DNA of 60,160 nt from Novosphingobium aquimarinum (GCF_009746585.1 NZ_WRPO01000023.1:1-60160); one strand, 5' to 3'; numbered from the stretch's first letter, positions 25,012 to 34,758 are shown. A program made the numbers and translations. Notes: generated from the letters alone by a model not told the origin.

Positions 25012-25699
25012 GGAGGCAGGCGAGCCGCCGCAGATCCGCGAAGCGTTCGAGCGGACTGTCCGGCTCGTTTCCAGCGCGCGCTTGCGCGAAGCGGTCATGG
25101 CTCCACTTGCCGACAGTGATGCCGAGCTTGCGCTGCTCGCTGAAATCGAGGGGGCGACGAGTTCGCGCCTGATCGCCGAAGAGCGCGGGTTTGGCGGGCT
25201 GACAGCCGACGAGCTGGTTCATGGCGTGCCGCATGCCAGGTTCATTAATGCGAGCTTTGCTTACGCCAAACCGCGCGAGCCCAATCGCTTCAACCCCGCG
25301 AACCGCGGCGCATGGTATGCCGCGCTCGATGTCGAGACCTGTATTGCCGAGGTCGGCCATCACCTGACACAGGCGCTCGCCGATGCCGGCGATTTCGATG
25401 CCGTTGTCGAATATGGCGAGATGATCGCCAGCATGGCGGGCGTCTTTATCGATCTGCGCGAGCAGCCCGGACACCCGGCCCTCGATCCGGACAAGACGAA
25501 AGGCTATCCTGTCGGCAATGCTCTAGCGGCGGAGGCACGCGCCGCCGGTCATAACGGCATTATCTATCCCTCTGTGCGCCATGCGGATGGGACTTGCATC
25601 GCGGCCCTGTGGCCCAACGTCGTGCAATCGGTCGCGCAAGGGGCGATGTACCGCCTGACCTGGTCCGGCAACCCGGACTATAGTCGGGAAGCAATCTAG
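24998..25699 (+). CDS. RES-domain toxin
   Basis: 233 residues from a GTG that overlaps the antitoxin by 14 bases. The RES domain shows RFNPANRGAWYAALDVETCIAEVGHH with the conserved Arg, Tyr and Glu (residues about 94-118; quoted here as ANRGAWYAALDVETCIAEV). Family members degrade NAD+ by phosphorolysis. The N-terminal 80 residues precede the domain. As part of a transfer gene block it would stabilise the element. Confidence 0.88.
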   Translation: MAGSEEAGEPPQIREAFERTVRLVSSARLREAVMAPLADSDAELALLAEIEGATSSRLIAEERGFGGLTADELVHGVPHARFINASFAYAKPREPNRFNPANRGAWYAALDVETCIAEVGHHLTQALADAGDFDAVVEYGEMIASMAGVFIDLREQPGHPALDPDKTKGYPVGNALAAEARAAGHNGIIYPSVRHADGTCIAALWPNVVQSVAQGAMYRLTWSGNPDYSREAI

Positions 25700-25799
25700 C
25701 CGTACGCCGCTTTTGCTACGCCAACCTGCGATCACGCAGCTTCCGACTTGAATATGCAATGCAAAGCCGCCGTGCTGTCCTTCACGAAAGGAGCCAGCC

Positions 25800-27794
25800 T
25801 TGTCGGCAACCCGGATATTGTGGGGTCAGATACTCGTCGTCTTCACCCTAACGCTCGCAGGTGTGTGGGCGGGCACCCAGTGGACGGCGCACGCGCTTGG
25901 CTATCAGGCGCAGCTGGGCGCGCCCTGGTTCAGTATCTCCGGAGCGCTTGTCTATCCGCCTTATGCCATCTTTTGGTGGTGGTTCAGCTACGAAGCCTAT
26001 GCGCCGCGCATCTTCGAGACCGGCGGAATGATTGCCGCATCGGGCGGTCTCGTGTCGGTGGCGGTCGCGATCGGCATGTCGGTCTGGCGCGCCCGAGAGA
26101 TCAGGAACAGCGCGACCTATGGCTCGGCGCGCTGGGCGACCCGTTCCGAAATTTCACGCGCGGGCCTTCTGGCAGGCAAGGGCGTCATTATCGGCCAGCA
26201 TGCCAATCTCTATCTTCGTCACGACGGCCCCGAACATGTGCTCTGCTTCGCGCCGACCCGCAGCGGCAAAGGGGTCGGCCTTGTCGTGCCAACGCTCCTG
26301 ACCTGGCCGCATTCGGCGATCGTGCACGATATCAAAGGCGAGAACTGGGAGCTGACAGCTGGTTTCCGTACCCGGTTCAGCCGCACGCTTCTGTTCGATC
26401 CGACCAATGAGGCATCGGCGGCCTATAACCCTCTGATGGAAGTGCGACGCGGCATCAACGAGGTGCGCGACGTGCAGAACATCGCCGACGTGCTGGTCGA
26501 TCCGGAAGGCTCGCTTGAACGGCGCAATCACTGGGAAAAGACCAGCCACGCGCTGCTCGTCGGGGCCATTCTGCATGTGCTTTATGCCGAGCCTGACAAG
26601 ACGCTCGCCGGGGTGGCGAACTTCCTCTCCGATCCACGCCGATCCATCGAGGCGACACTGACCGCAATGATGCACACACCGCATCTGGGGGAAGACGGCG
26701 TCCATCCGGTTGTCGCGAGCGCGGCGCGAGAATTGCTCAACAAGTCGGAGAACGAACGCTCGGGCGTGCTCTCGACCGCCATGTCGTTCCTCGGCCTGTA
26801 CCGCGATCCGGTCATCGCCAGTGTCACGCGGCACTGCGAATGGCGCATCGCGGACCTCGTGGCACAGGGCCGACCGGTCACGCTCTATCTCGTCGTCCCG
26901 CCGTCAGACATCAGCCGCACCAAGCCGCTTATCCGGCTCATTCTCAACCAGCTTGGAAGACGTCTGACCGAGGACCTGCAGGAAGGTGCCGATCGCGAGC
27001 GGCTTCTCCTTATGCTCGACGAGTTCCCGGCTTTGGGCAGGCTCGACTTCTTCGAAAGCGCGCTCGCCTTCATGGCGGGCTACGGCATCAAGGCCTTTCT
27101 GATCGCCCAGTCATTGAATCAGATCGAGAAGGCCTACGGACAGAACAATGCCATTCTCGACAATTGCCATGTGCGGGTGTGCTTCGCGACCAATGACGAG
27201 CGAACCGCAAAGCGCGTTTCGGAATCGCTCGGGACCGCCACCGAAACCCGGGCGATGCGCAATTATGCCGGGCACCGCCTCTCGCCTTGGCTCGGTCATT
27301 TGATGGTGTCGCGCTCGGAGACGGCGCGCGCTCTTCTGACCCAGGGCGAGATCATGCAGCTTCCCGATACCGATGAAATCGTGATGCTCGCAGGCGTGCA
27401 TCCGATCCGTGCCAGGAAAGCGCGTTACTACCGCGACCCCCGGCTCAGCAAACGGGTGGAGCGTCCACCGACGGTTGAAAAGCCGGAGTTCGCGGCGGAC
27501 CAAAGCGAATGGCACGGGAGACATGTGACCGCGCCTTCGCAATTGGAGAAATTGCCGACCGCGTCTGAAGAGTACGAGGTCGATGATCGCCAGTCCGATG
27601 GCGGGATCCGCCAATCGCCCGAATTGCCGGAATACGAAGATGTGGCGCCGCCGCCAGTCGAGATCCCCAACGAATTTGAGTTTGACGACCGAACGGACGA
27701 CGATCAGGCAAACCGCAATCGCAGAATGGCCCAGCGGATGCAGGCCAATGCGCGGCGCGCTGCGCTCGATCCCGGCGACGGGATCGAGCTATGA
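25800..27794 (+). CDS. traG: TraG/VirD4 coupling protein
   Basis: 664 residues from a TTG start with AAAGGAG upstream. Two or three N-terminal membrane helices, Walker A APTRSGKGVG (about 150-159), Walker B LLMLDEFPALG (about 402-412) and the FLIAQSLNQIEKAYG segment. The C-terminal 90 residues are acidic and variable. It couples the relaxase-DNA complex to the Trb channel. Its stop overlaps the CopG-type start (ATGA). Confidence 0.95.
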   Translation: MSATRILWGQILVVFTLTLAGVWAGTQWTAHALGYQAQLGAPWFSISGALVYPPYAIFWWWFSYEAYAPRIFETGGMIAASGGLVSVAVAIGMSVWRAREIRNSATYGSARWATRSEISRAGLLAGKGVIIGQHANLYLRHDGPEHVLCFAPTRSGKGVGLVVPTLLTWPHSAIVHDIKGENWELTAGFRTRFSRTLLFDPTNEASAAYNPLMEVRRGINEVRDVQNIADVLVDPEGSLERRNHWEKTSHALLVGAILHVLYAEPDKTLAGVANFLSDPRRSIEATLTAMMHTPHLGEDGVHPVVASAARELLNKSENERSGVLSTAMSFLGLYRDPVIASVTRHCEWRIADLVAQGRPVTLYLVVPPSDISRTKPLIRLILNQLGRRLTEDLQEGADRERLLLMLDEFPALGRLDFFESALAFMAGYGIKAFLIAQSLNQIEKAYGQNNAILDNCHVRVCFATNDERTAKRVSESLGTATETRAMRNYAGHRLSPWLGHLMVSRSETARALLTQGEIMQLPDTDEIVMLAGVHPIRARKARYYRDPRLSKRVERPPTVEKPEFAADQSEWHGRHVTAPSQLEKLPTASEEYEVDDRQSDGGIRQSPELPEYEDVAPPPVEIPNEFEFDDRTDDDQANRNRRMAQRMQANARRAALDPGDGIEL

Positions 27795-28261
27795 GCAAGG
27801 GCAACCGTATCAAGCATACCTTTCGCCTGCTGCCGGCCCTTTCCAGGCAGCTTGCAGACTATGCGGGTCGCAAGCGCGTTTCGCAGGCTTCGGTGGTGGA
27901 GGCCGCGATCGGCTCGTTTCTCTCTCCCGATGGATCGGAACGCATGGAAGCGGCCTTCAGTCGACGCCTTGATCGCATAAGCCGACAGATCGGCAAGCTC
28001 GCCTATCATATCGAGGTCGGGAACGAGGCATTCGCGCTCTACCTCAGGCGATGGCTGGCGGTGACCCCGGCCATGCCGTTTGAAGCCAATGCCGCTGCGC
28101 GTGCCGATGCAGAAAAGCGGTTCGACTTCTTCGTCGAAGCGCTCGCGCGGCGCATGGAAACGGGCAGGCATCTCGCTGACGATCTCATTCGCGCGGCTTC
28201 GGAACCAAGGCTGGATGAGATTGAAAATCCGGACGGAGACGGCCCTGAGCCTCCGGCGTAG
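27791..28261 (+). CDS. CopG-type ribbon-helix-helix protein
   Basis: 156 residues. The N-terminus (KHTFRLLPALSRQLADYAGRKRVSQASVVEAAI in pieces: HTFRLLPALSRQLADYA, RVSQASVVEAAIGSFL) is a ribbon-helix-helix pattern. A helical C-terminal region of about 100 residues follows. In Tn4371-like elements this gene sits between traG and trbB; here the two are separated by 12 kb of defence genes. It may be a relaxosome accessory or transfer regulator. Confidence 0.78.
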   Translation: MSKGNRIKHTFRLLPALSRQLADYAGRKRVSQASVVEAAIGSFLSPDGSERMEAAFSRRLDRISRQIGKLAYHIEVGNEAFALYLRRWLAVTPAMPFEANAAARADAEKRFDFFVEALARRMETGRHLADDLIRAASEPRLDEIENPDGDGPEPPA

Positions 28262-28395
28262 CCCTGACAAAGACCTTCGATAGTCCGGCAGGAAACCCAC
28301 ATGAATAGAGCAGAGGAACGCTTTCTTTCATGCGCCGGCGCACCTGCAGGAATGCGAGGGTGCAACCATTCCAAGTGCTTGCTAAAGGTCCAGTA

Positions 28396-29319
28396 ATGCG
28401 CACCGAACTCGATCACCTGCCTCCGCAAAAGCAACGCGAACTTGAGCGCGTGGTGCAGCTGATTTTCGAAGAGTTCGATGATGCCTTTGCCCTGGCGAAG
28501 CACGAGTGGAAGAAGGCCGGCCGCATTCTCAAGGTCATTCTCTACGGTAGCTATGCCCGCGGCACTTGGGTCGACGAGCCGCATACGGCCAAAGGCTACC
28601 AGTCGGACTACGATCTGCTCATCATCGTCAACGACAAGCGGCTGGTCGACCGGGTCAAGTACTGGTCGAAGCTCGATGACCGGCTGATGCGCGAGTACGG
28701 CGTGACCAAATCGCTCAAGACGCCGGTCAATTTTATCGTCCATACGCTGCAGGAGGTGAACGACGGTCTCGCGCACGGACGCTACTTCTTCATGGATGTC
28801 GCGAAGGACGGGATCGCGCTCTACCAATCCGATGACACCGAGCTCCACACGCCGAAGCCCAAGACTGCCGGTGAGGCGCTGGCGATGGCGCAGGAGTATT
28901 TCGACGAGTGGTTCCCGACAGCGATGCAACGGTATGAGCTATCAAAGGTGGGCCGGGAGCGAGGATTCCTAAAACCCGCAGCATTCGACATGCATCAATC
29001 GGCCGAATTTCTATACCATTGCGTGCTGTTGGTCTGCACGTTCTATACACCGCATGTGCATAATCTGGGTTTTCTCCGCACCCAGGCGGAGCGAATCGAC
29101 CCACGCCTGACCTATGTCTGGCCGCGCGACACGCGCCGCGATCGTGCGCGCTTTGAGAAGCTGAAGGAAGCGTACGTCAAGGCTAGATACTCAAAGCATT
29201 ACCGCATCACCAGCGAAGAGCTCGAATGGCTCGGAGAGCAGGTTGAGGAGCTTGGCCGGGTCGTACACGAGATATGCTCAGACCGTCTCAAAAAGCTCAG
29301 TAATGAAATAAACCCCTAA
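28396..29319 (+). CDS. MNT nucleotidyltransferase-HEPN fusion protein
   Basis: 307 residues from the ATG at 28396. N-terminal minimal nucleotidyltransferase (VILYGSYARGTWVDE, residues about 47-61, and DYDLLIIVND near 70). The C-terminal part from about 150 is a HEPN domain (AFDMHQSAEFLYHCVLLVCTF). MNT and HEPN usually form two-gene toxin-antitoxin pairs where the MNT protein AMPylates the HEPN RNase; here they are one chain. No R-x4-6-H motif is certain. First gene of the defence cargo; converges on the receiver-like gene with a 132-base gap. Confidence 0.8.
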   Translation: MRTELDHLPPQKQRELERVVQLIFEEFDDAFALAKHEWKKAGRILKVILYGSYARGTWVDEPHTAKGYQSDYDLLIIVNDKRLVDRVKYWSKLDDRLMREYGVTKSLKTPVNFIVHTLQEVNDGLAHGRYFFMDVAKDGIALYQSDDTELHTPKPKTAGEALAMAQEYFDEWFPTAMQRYELSKVGRERGFLKPAAFDMHQSAEFLYHCVLLVCTFYTPHVHNLGFLRTQAERIDPRLTYVWPRDTRRDRARFEKLKEAYVKARYSKHYRITSEELEWLGEQVEELGRVVHEICSDRLKKLSNEINP

Positions 29320-29451
29320 TCGATGCTCGCCTGTCGGGTCCGATCGCACTGTAGCAGATGTCTGCGTTGCGCGCCTACTTCGGACCTAGCTGAATATTGT
29401 TTTCGATCGCGAGGAGAGACGCTCATCACAGGGCGAAGTTGTGAAAGAGGC

Positions 29452-31365
29452 CTAGTCGTGCTCGGAAAGTAGTGTGAAAGCGAAACCAGAATTCTGCAGC
29501 ACACTGGCCGAAGGATGCGAGCTCTCGCCATCAAATAGCTTGCCAATCGGCTTATTTTTCTGGCTCGCATCGTTGCCCACACTTCTGGAAGGAGCGATTA
29601 GTTGGGCCGCTTGGCTGGGTTTAAGTGGATATTTTAGGTTCTGGAAGCCTGTGCGGAACAACTGCTGAAGCTGGGTTTGCTGCTGGAGCGCCTCTATTTC
29701 GGATCGACTATTGGTGGCGACATCACCGAGGTCGATACCCAAGATCGCATCGGCAAAATCGTCTTCCTGCGTCTGGTCGAAGGCGATGCGTGCGGTCTTG
29801 GTGCGCTGATCGATATGCATCACACCTGTCAGATCGGATTTGCTACCGATCTTGATTACGACGAGGTCGCCATTTTTTGTCGGATAGGCGCATTGCACGG
29901 TTATGTTGAAAGTACGAGGAGGCAGGGCCATCATTCCCACGCGTCCGATGTGATCGAGATATTGTTGCCGCAGATTGAGGGCGCTAACGTCCCTTAAAGT
30001 TTCCGCAATCTTTGCAGACCCGTCCGACGCCAAGTGATTTTTCGCGCGTTGGAGCGTAATTGTAGCTGGAAATCCGAAGTCCCATCTGATCTGATAACGC
30101 TTCTTCCCGCGTGTGATGATTGGCGTCGTCTTGTCTTCGCCAAAAAGTGGCTCCGTCATAGCGAGCGGTTCTAGGGTACCTCCGATAAGCAGTGCTGCGT
30201 GGAGGTTTTTGCCACGCAGCAGATCACATTCCGGCGAGGCAACGAAAAACACCCTGTTTGGGTCGCCTTTGAAAATGCTGGCCTTGCTGACCGATCCCTG
30301 GAGCCGGGACATGAGAATGTCACCAAATGTGAGTGGCCAGACCGAGCCATTGTCTCGCTTGCGCCGCTCGGGATTAGCGAAGACCGTCCGCTCGATGAGG
30401 CGGAAACTGTCCTTTCCCTTAGCGATCGTCAAAGGAGCCGGCTTGTCGCTTATTTTGTCTAGCGCCTCGGCTCCGGACAGGATTTCCTTGTCGGCTTCGA
30501 TTTCATATTGAAGGACGCGGTCGAGAACGCTGACCATATAGCTTGATGGCAGCAGTCCTTCGGCTGATAAAAGCAGCGATTTGATATGATGCAGGTCGTC
30601 GATATCGATTCTTCGCAATTCTCGTCCCGCACGTTCGACCGCGTCAGATGCGCCGGTCTTCCACTTCTTAGTGAATTCCGCCAGCAAGAGACTATCTTCA
30701 CGGTGCGTCGCCAAGGTTGCGATGATGCGCCGCATTCGAGCGCCCTTCTTGATTACCTTTTTCTGGATGCTGCGGAAACCGGATGCGTGGAGCTCGACCT
30801 CGTCGCGAAGCCCGGGTGCCTCTTCTGTGAGGTTGATCTGCGACATCAGAACAACTGCGGGGGGGGCGTCACGGCCGTCGATCACTTTTTTCAGGCCGGC
30901 TACAGTCGTTTGCCTGTCTTCGTCCGACTGGGCGGCACCAAGAAAAAGGTCGATGATGATGAGGTCGACCTGCTCGGCAGCTTTGACAAAGTCGCGTCCT
31001 GCTTTGGTGAACGCAATCCCGAGATCGGTCAGTATTTCTTCGATCTCACCGAGAGCTTTGATGTCTCGCAGGCTCTTCGCGACATAGTCGGCGAACAGGT
31101 CGCGAACCAGATCGTCAAGAACTCCACGGTGTTCCCACAGCGCTTGAATGAAGGCGTCATCACCGCGAAGATCGGCTCTCTCATCGGGGTCAAAGCCCGG
31201 GAAAACGGCTTCCAAGCGCTCGAGCGCGTCGCCAATGGCGTCGTCGAAAAAGATATCCCAGTCTACATCTGCAAGCTCGCTCGCGCGCGGTACTAGGTCA
31301 TAGCCATCATCGACAATGAGCGCGGACTTTATGCCCGCCGCGGCGATGATTTCTTTGTCCGTCAT
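29452..31365 (-). CDS. Receiver-like protein with large unknown C-terminal domain (defence partner)
   Basis: 637 residues. N-terminal receiver-like fold: acidic pair D19-D20 (ALIVDDGYD), phospho-acceptor-like D139 (DLIIIDLFLG), S175 (VVLMSQ) and a lysine pair near 202. About 100 residues are inserted between the first strand and the acceptor strand, which is not normal for response regulators. Residues 215-637 match no family I recognise; they include a segment VFFVASPECDLLRGKN (about 390). The start overlaps the GHKL gene stop by four bases, so the two are one functional pair. GC looks lower than in the backbone. Confidence 0.7.
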   Translation of the reverse strand: MTDKEIIAAAGIKSALIVDDGYDLVPRASELADVDWDIFFDDAIGDALERLEAVFPGFDPDERADLRGDDAFIQALWEHRGVLDDLVRDLFADYVAKSLRDIKALGEIEEILTDLGIAFTKAGRDFVKAAEQVDLIIIDLFLGAAQSDEDRQTTVAGLKKVIDGRDAPPAVVLMSQINLTEEAPGLRDEVELHASGFRSIQKKVIKKGARMRRIIATLATHREDSLLLAEFTKKWKTGASDAVERAGRELRRIDIDDLHHIKSLLLSAEGLLPSSYMVSVLDRVLQYEIEADKEILSGAEALDKISDKPAPLTIAKGKDSFRLIERTVFANPERRKRDNGSVWPLTFGDILMSRLQGSVSKASIFKGDPNRVFFVASPECDLLRGKNLHAALLIGGTLEPLAMTEPLFGEDKTTPIITRGKKRYQIRWDFGFPATITLQRAKNHLASDGSAKIAETLRDVSALNLRQQYLDHIGRVGMMALPPRTFNITVQCAYPTKNGDLVVIKIGSKSDLTGVMHIDQRTKTARIAFDQTQEDDFADAILGIDLGDVATNSRSEIEALQQQTQLQQLFRTGFQNLKYPLKPSQAAQLIAPSRSVGNDASQKNKPIGKLFDGESSHPSASVLQNSGFAFTLLSEHD

Positions 31366-33791
31366 TCATCGCTCCCGATGACGCGATAATCGAACGTGGT
31401 GTATCGTCCCTCGCGGTTTACAATTTCGGTGTCGATGACAAGCGCGCCGCCATTGTGCTCCGCTGCCTCGCGGGCAATGAACAGCCCGAGTCCGCGCCGT
31501 CGGCTCTTGTCCTTCAGCGAGAAAAACAGGTCGAAAACCCGCTCGGCGTATTCGGGCGATATACCGGGCCCATTATCGGTTACCCGTACCCGCGGTGGAT
31601 TGTCCTCCACCGCTATCGTGAGCAGCGGCTTGAAGCCCAGTTTGCGTTCGCGCTCAATATCCATCCAGTAAACAGAATTGGAAACGAGGTTTTCAATAAC
31701 CTGTGCGACCATGCCTTTGACGGCTTTCAGCGCAACCGGACGATCGGGGAAATGCGTTTCAAGTTTGACATGGTGTCGGTCGAACTGCGCTTCGTGGGCA
31801 CTGAGGAGGTCGCGGACAAGCTCGTCAAGTTCGAACGCCTCCTTGCGTTGTCGGCCACTCACGCTGAGCGGGTCGAGAATACGAAGCCGCTTGCTTATCG
31901 CTTTCATCGACGCGCGCAGACTTTCCAACCTGCTTCGTACCTCTTCCGGTACGTTTTTACGCTGAAGCTTGTTTAGCGTGTCGAGCGCATCCTCGGCGGA
32001 TCGAGCCAATTCGTGGGCAACGACCTCGACCATCAGACCTACGCCGGCCATCGCGACCATCTGATCGGTATCCTGCTCGAGCTCGAGAATCCGCTCCCGC
32101 GCTTCTGCGGCATACCGGGAAAATTCTTCACGCATCTCTTCAAACTCGGCGACGATCTCTCGCTGGTCTTCATCGGCCGATCGGGCGAGCGCGCGAATTG
32201 CTTTCTTCATCCGCTGTTCGAGGGCTTTCGTACGGGTCGGGTCCGTCGGCACTCTCGGCTTGTTTTTCTTGAAAGCGTTTTCGACGCGCTTCATTTCGTC
32301 GCGTAGCCTGTCGACAGCGAGCTGTATCGCCTCTTTGAGAACCGCTTCTTCTGGGGTGTGCCGCAAACCCTCTCGGTTGGTTTGGTCGATTAGATGCGGA
32401 TTGCTGAAGCGGCCAATATCTACCTGTCCGACAAACTGAATCCGGTTGAGCGCATAGCCCTTTGCGCGCAGAGCTGTGCGATCGAGTTCGAGCCAGTCAT
32501 CATCTTCGGTACCATAGGGATAGACCCTGAATCCGTCGCGATAGAGCCGCACTCCCATCCATTGGTCGAGCAATTTGCGCAAAGCCTGGTAATCGCCTGT
32601 ACTCCGGCCCTTTCGCAGCGTTGCGCGATTGAACCAATAGAGTTCGAAATTGAAAGGTCCGACGTCAGTCAGTGCGGCTGCGTTTACATCACGCTTGTTT
32701 TCCCGGCTGCGTTTTTGACGCAGGCCGACCAGTGCGGCGAGCAAATCGTCGAATTTCAATGTCTCGATCTGGTGCTCGACGGGATGCTCGAACCCAAGAT
32801 TGACGAGCTCCATTCGCAGCGTGAGTTCGGGAGAGCCGTCCCGGATCTTATACTCACCCTTGAGGGTCGCGTGGGCATGAGAAAGGAAATTTTTGTCAAG
32901 CCGGGCAAAATTGATGCGCTCGCCGTTCCAGAAAATGGCAATGCGGTGGCGTTTGGGCTTTCCAATCGGGTTGGCAAGCAACGAAAAATCATCAACGGCA
33001 AGCCGTTCAACACGGTTGCGATCCCAATTGGCCTTTAGCCTGCGGACGCGAATGTCAGTCCCGCTGTAGTCCGGTTGCGGCTTCTCTCCGCCCACGCGCG
33101 GTTCGATCGTGACATCCTCGATCATCTTTTGCGGATCTTCGAAGTCGGTCCAATCGATGTCCAAGATGTTGAAGGTCTCGTCTTCTTCACGGGCGGTTCG
33201 AACTGTCAGCCGGTCGCCAAGACGCATTGCGGAGAGCCGGCCTATGCCTTTCTCGCCCAAATACGGAGCTTCGCTGACACCGTCTTCAAACGCAGTGTCG
33301 ACTTCTTCTTTGCGCGATTTGGTTCCGAGAACCAGAAACACGGTTTCGAGCTGTTCCAAGGACATGCCCGACCCGGTGTCAGAAACCGTTACCTGGTTGA
33401 GCGCATCAATCTCTTCTAGCGCAGCATCGTATTCGTCGAGATCGTCGATATCCTCGAGAAATTCGATCGCCCTATCGTAAAGCTTACCTGCATCGCTGAA
33501 GAAGCGGGCACGGGTTTCATCGAGCAGTTCGGCAAGCGCTTCCTCGAAATCGAACTCATCTTCCGCATGATTGCCATTGTCGGGCATCTTTCGCAGGCGG
33601 TTCACGGTATGGCGCAACTCGAGATAGTCCCTGCGGGCGAGGACAACCTTGAATTTGATCGTGACGCCGTCCTTCGTCCCTGCGTCAACACCGTTCTTGA
33701 TAAGCTCATAGAATGCGATCGCGTCGGAGCTGATGAGCTCTGAGCCGAGCTCAAGAACGGTGCGGGCCGAAACCTTAAACATCACGGGCAC
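31362..33791 (-). CDS. Double-GHKL protein: Hsp90-like ATPase plus histidine-kinase core
   Basis: 809 residues. N-terminal GHKL ATPase: FYELIKNGVDAG (N33), SDTGSGM (138-143), YLGEKGIGRLSAM (177-189). A middle region (about 200-500) of the MutL/MORC transducer type, then a coiled-coil stretch (about 490-580). C-terminal histidine-kinase core: phospho-acceptor-like H593 (VVAHELARS), N box VIENLVSNSVYWM (from 698), DNGPGI (739-744) and GLGLF (about 767). No membrane segment or sensor domain. It starts at GTG 33791 (an ATG lies three codons later). It follows sspD by 127 bases and is coupled to the receiver-like gene. Confidence 0.78.
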   Translation of the reverse strand: MPVMFKVSARTVLELGSELISSDAIAFYELIKNGVDAGTKDGVTIKFKVVLARRDYLELRHTVNRLRKMPDNGNHAEDEFDFEEALAELLDETRARFFSDAGKLYDRAIEFLEDIDDLDEYDAALEEIDALNQVTVSDTGSGMSLEQLETVFLVLGTKSRKEEVDTAFEDGVSEAPYLGEKGIGRLSAMRLGDRLTVRTAREEDETFNILDIDWTDFEDPQKMIEDVTIEPRVGGEKPQPDYSGTDIRVRRLKANWDRNRVERLAVDDFSLLANPIGKPKRHRIAIFWNGERINFARLDKNFLSHAHATLKGEYKIRDGSPELTLRMELVNLGFEHPVEHQIETLKFDDLLAALVGLRQKRSRENKRDVNAAALTDVGPFNFELYWFNRATLRKGRSTGDYQALRKLLDQWMGVRLYRDGFRVYPYGTEDDDWLELDRTALRAKGYALNRIQFVGQVDIGRFSNPHLIDQTNREGLRHTPEEAVLKEAIQLAVDRLRDEMKRVENAFKKNKPRVPTDPTRTKALEQRMKKAIRALARSADEDQREIVAEFEEMREEFSRYAAEARERILELEQDTDQMVAMAGVGLMVEVVAHELARSAEDALDTLNKLQRKNVPEEVRSRLESLRASMKAISKRLRILDPLSVSGRQRKEAFELDELVRDLLSAHEAQFDRHHVKLETHFPDRPVALKAVKGMVAQVIENLVSNSVYWMDIERERKLGFKPLLTIAVEDNPPRVRVTDNGPGISPEYAERVFDLFFSLKDKSRRRGLGLFIAREAAEHNGGALVIDTEIVNREGRYTTFDYRVIGSDE

Positions 33792-33918
33792 ATAGAACGG
33801 AAATGGTAAAATGACAGTATTCTAATTTTGGCATCTCAAGCATGCCCCCGGAACCAAGGAAAGTTGATTTGTCGACATCATAGATTGCAAACTTGAGCCT
33901 CGATATTTGTAGGCTTCG

Positions 33919-34758
33919 TCATTTGTGACAGACGAGACAGCCGCTGTCCTCGTCCGCAAGCATCTGTTCCACCGTCCTATCGGTGATCCGTGCTCTCAGC
34001 GGATTTGGCATTCTGCGAGCGAGCGCCTGTGCCTTGCGCTCTTCATGATTGCGCTCGATCTCGGCAACCCGCTCCGGCCGCGCCAGTTCTTCGAGACTTT
34101 CGTTCTGGGTCCAGGTGAACGGTGAACCGTGCTCGATGGCTGATTTCTCGTAACGCTTGGCTTCCTCGAAGGCGTCCGGGTGCTCGCGCATCAGCCGCAC
34201 CCATTCGATCTTCTGCTGGTAAAAGCAGAATGTGCAACCGCTGCGAGAGCGCCAGCGATAGTAATCCGGTAGGCCAAGCCCGGAGTTTTCCAGCAGGCCG
34301 ATGACCGAAGCCTTGTCGAGGCCGGCCTCCCTCAATGGGAAATGGACGTGCATGTTGGGGTGGGTTGCGATCATCCCCGAACGGCTCGGTTCGTCGGCGC
34401 GGATCGCGACATAGGAATGCACCTCCACGCCTGCGTCGAGATGCGGTTTGAGCCACTTCTGGAATGGCTGAATTTTCAACTGCCGGGTGCACCAGCGTGT
34501 CCGCGGGGAAGGCAGAAAATGGCCGTATTCGGCTAGCCAGAAATCGAAGTCCCGACCAGGGTTGAGCATTTCAATGGGCTTGCCAAGGAAGCCCTCAAGG
34601 CGGCCGAGATAATCGTAGACCTCGGGTAGCTCCTTGCCGGTGTCGGTGAAGAAATACCGCACATCGATGTCCGGGCGGTGATCGCGCATCCAGACCGCGA
34701 GGGCAGCGCTGTCTCGTCCACCGGACAGACCCAGAACATGCATCGCCTCGCCGGTCAC
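33919..34758 (-). CDS. sspD: SspD-like PAPS-reductase-family protein (DNA phosphorothioation)
   Basis: 279 residues. PP-loop SGGRDSAALAVW (12-23) binds ATP, as in DndC/SspD, the ATP pyrophosphatases that activate the DNA backbone for sulfur insertion. Three cysteine motifs (WCTRQLK, GCTFCF, GCLVCHK) could hold an iron-sulfur cluster. The RADEPSR motif is typical of PAPS-reductase-like enzymes. Its start overlaps the stop of sspC (ATGA). Context of cysteine desulfurase, DUF4007 and ATPase argues for Ssp-type modification rather than sulfate reduction. Confidence 0.85.
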   Translation of the reverse strand: MTGEAMHVLGLSGGRDSAALAVWMRDHRPDIDVRYFFTDTGKELPEVYDYLGRLEGFLGKPIEMLNPGRDFDFWLAEYGHFLPSPRTRWCTRQLKIQPFQKWLKPHLDAGVEVHSYVAIRADEPSRSGMIATHPNMHVHFPLREAGLDKASVIGLLENSGLGLPDYYRWRSRSGCTFCFYQQKIEWVRLMREHPDAFEEAKRYEKSAIEHGSPFTWTQNESLEELARPERVAEIERNHEERKAQALARRMPNPLRARITDRTVEQMLADEDSGCLVCHK

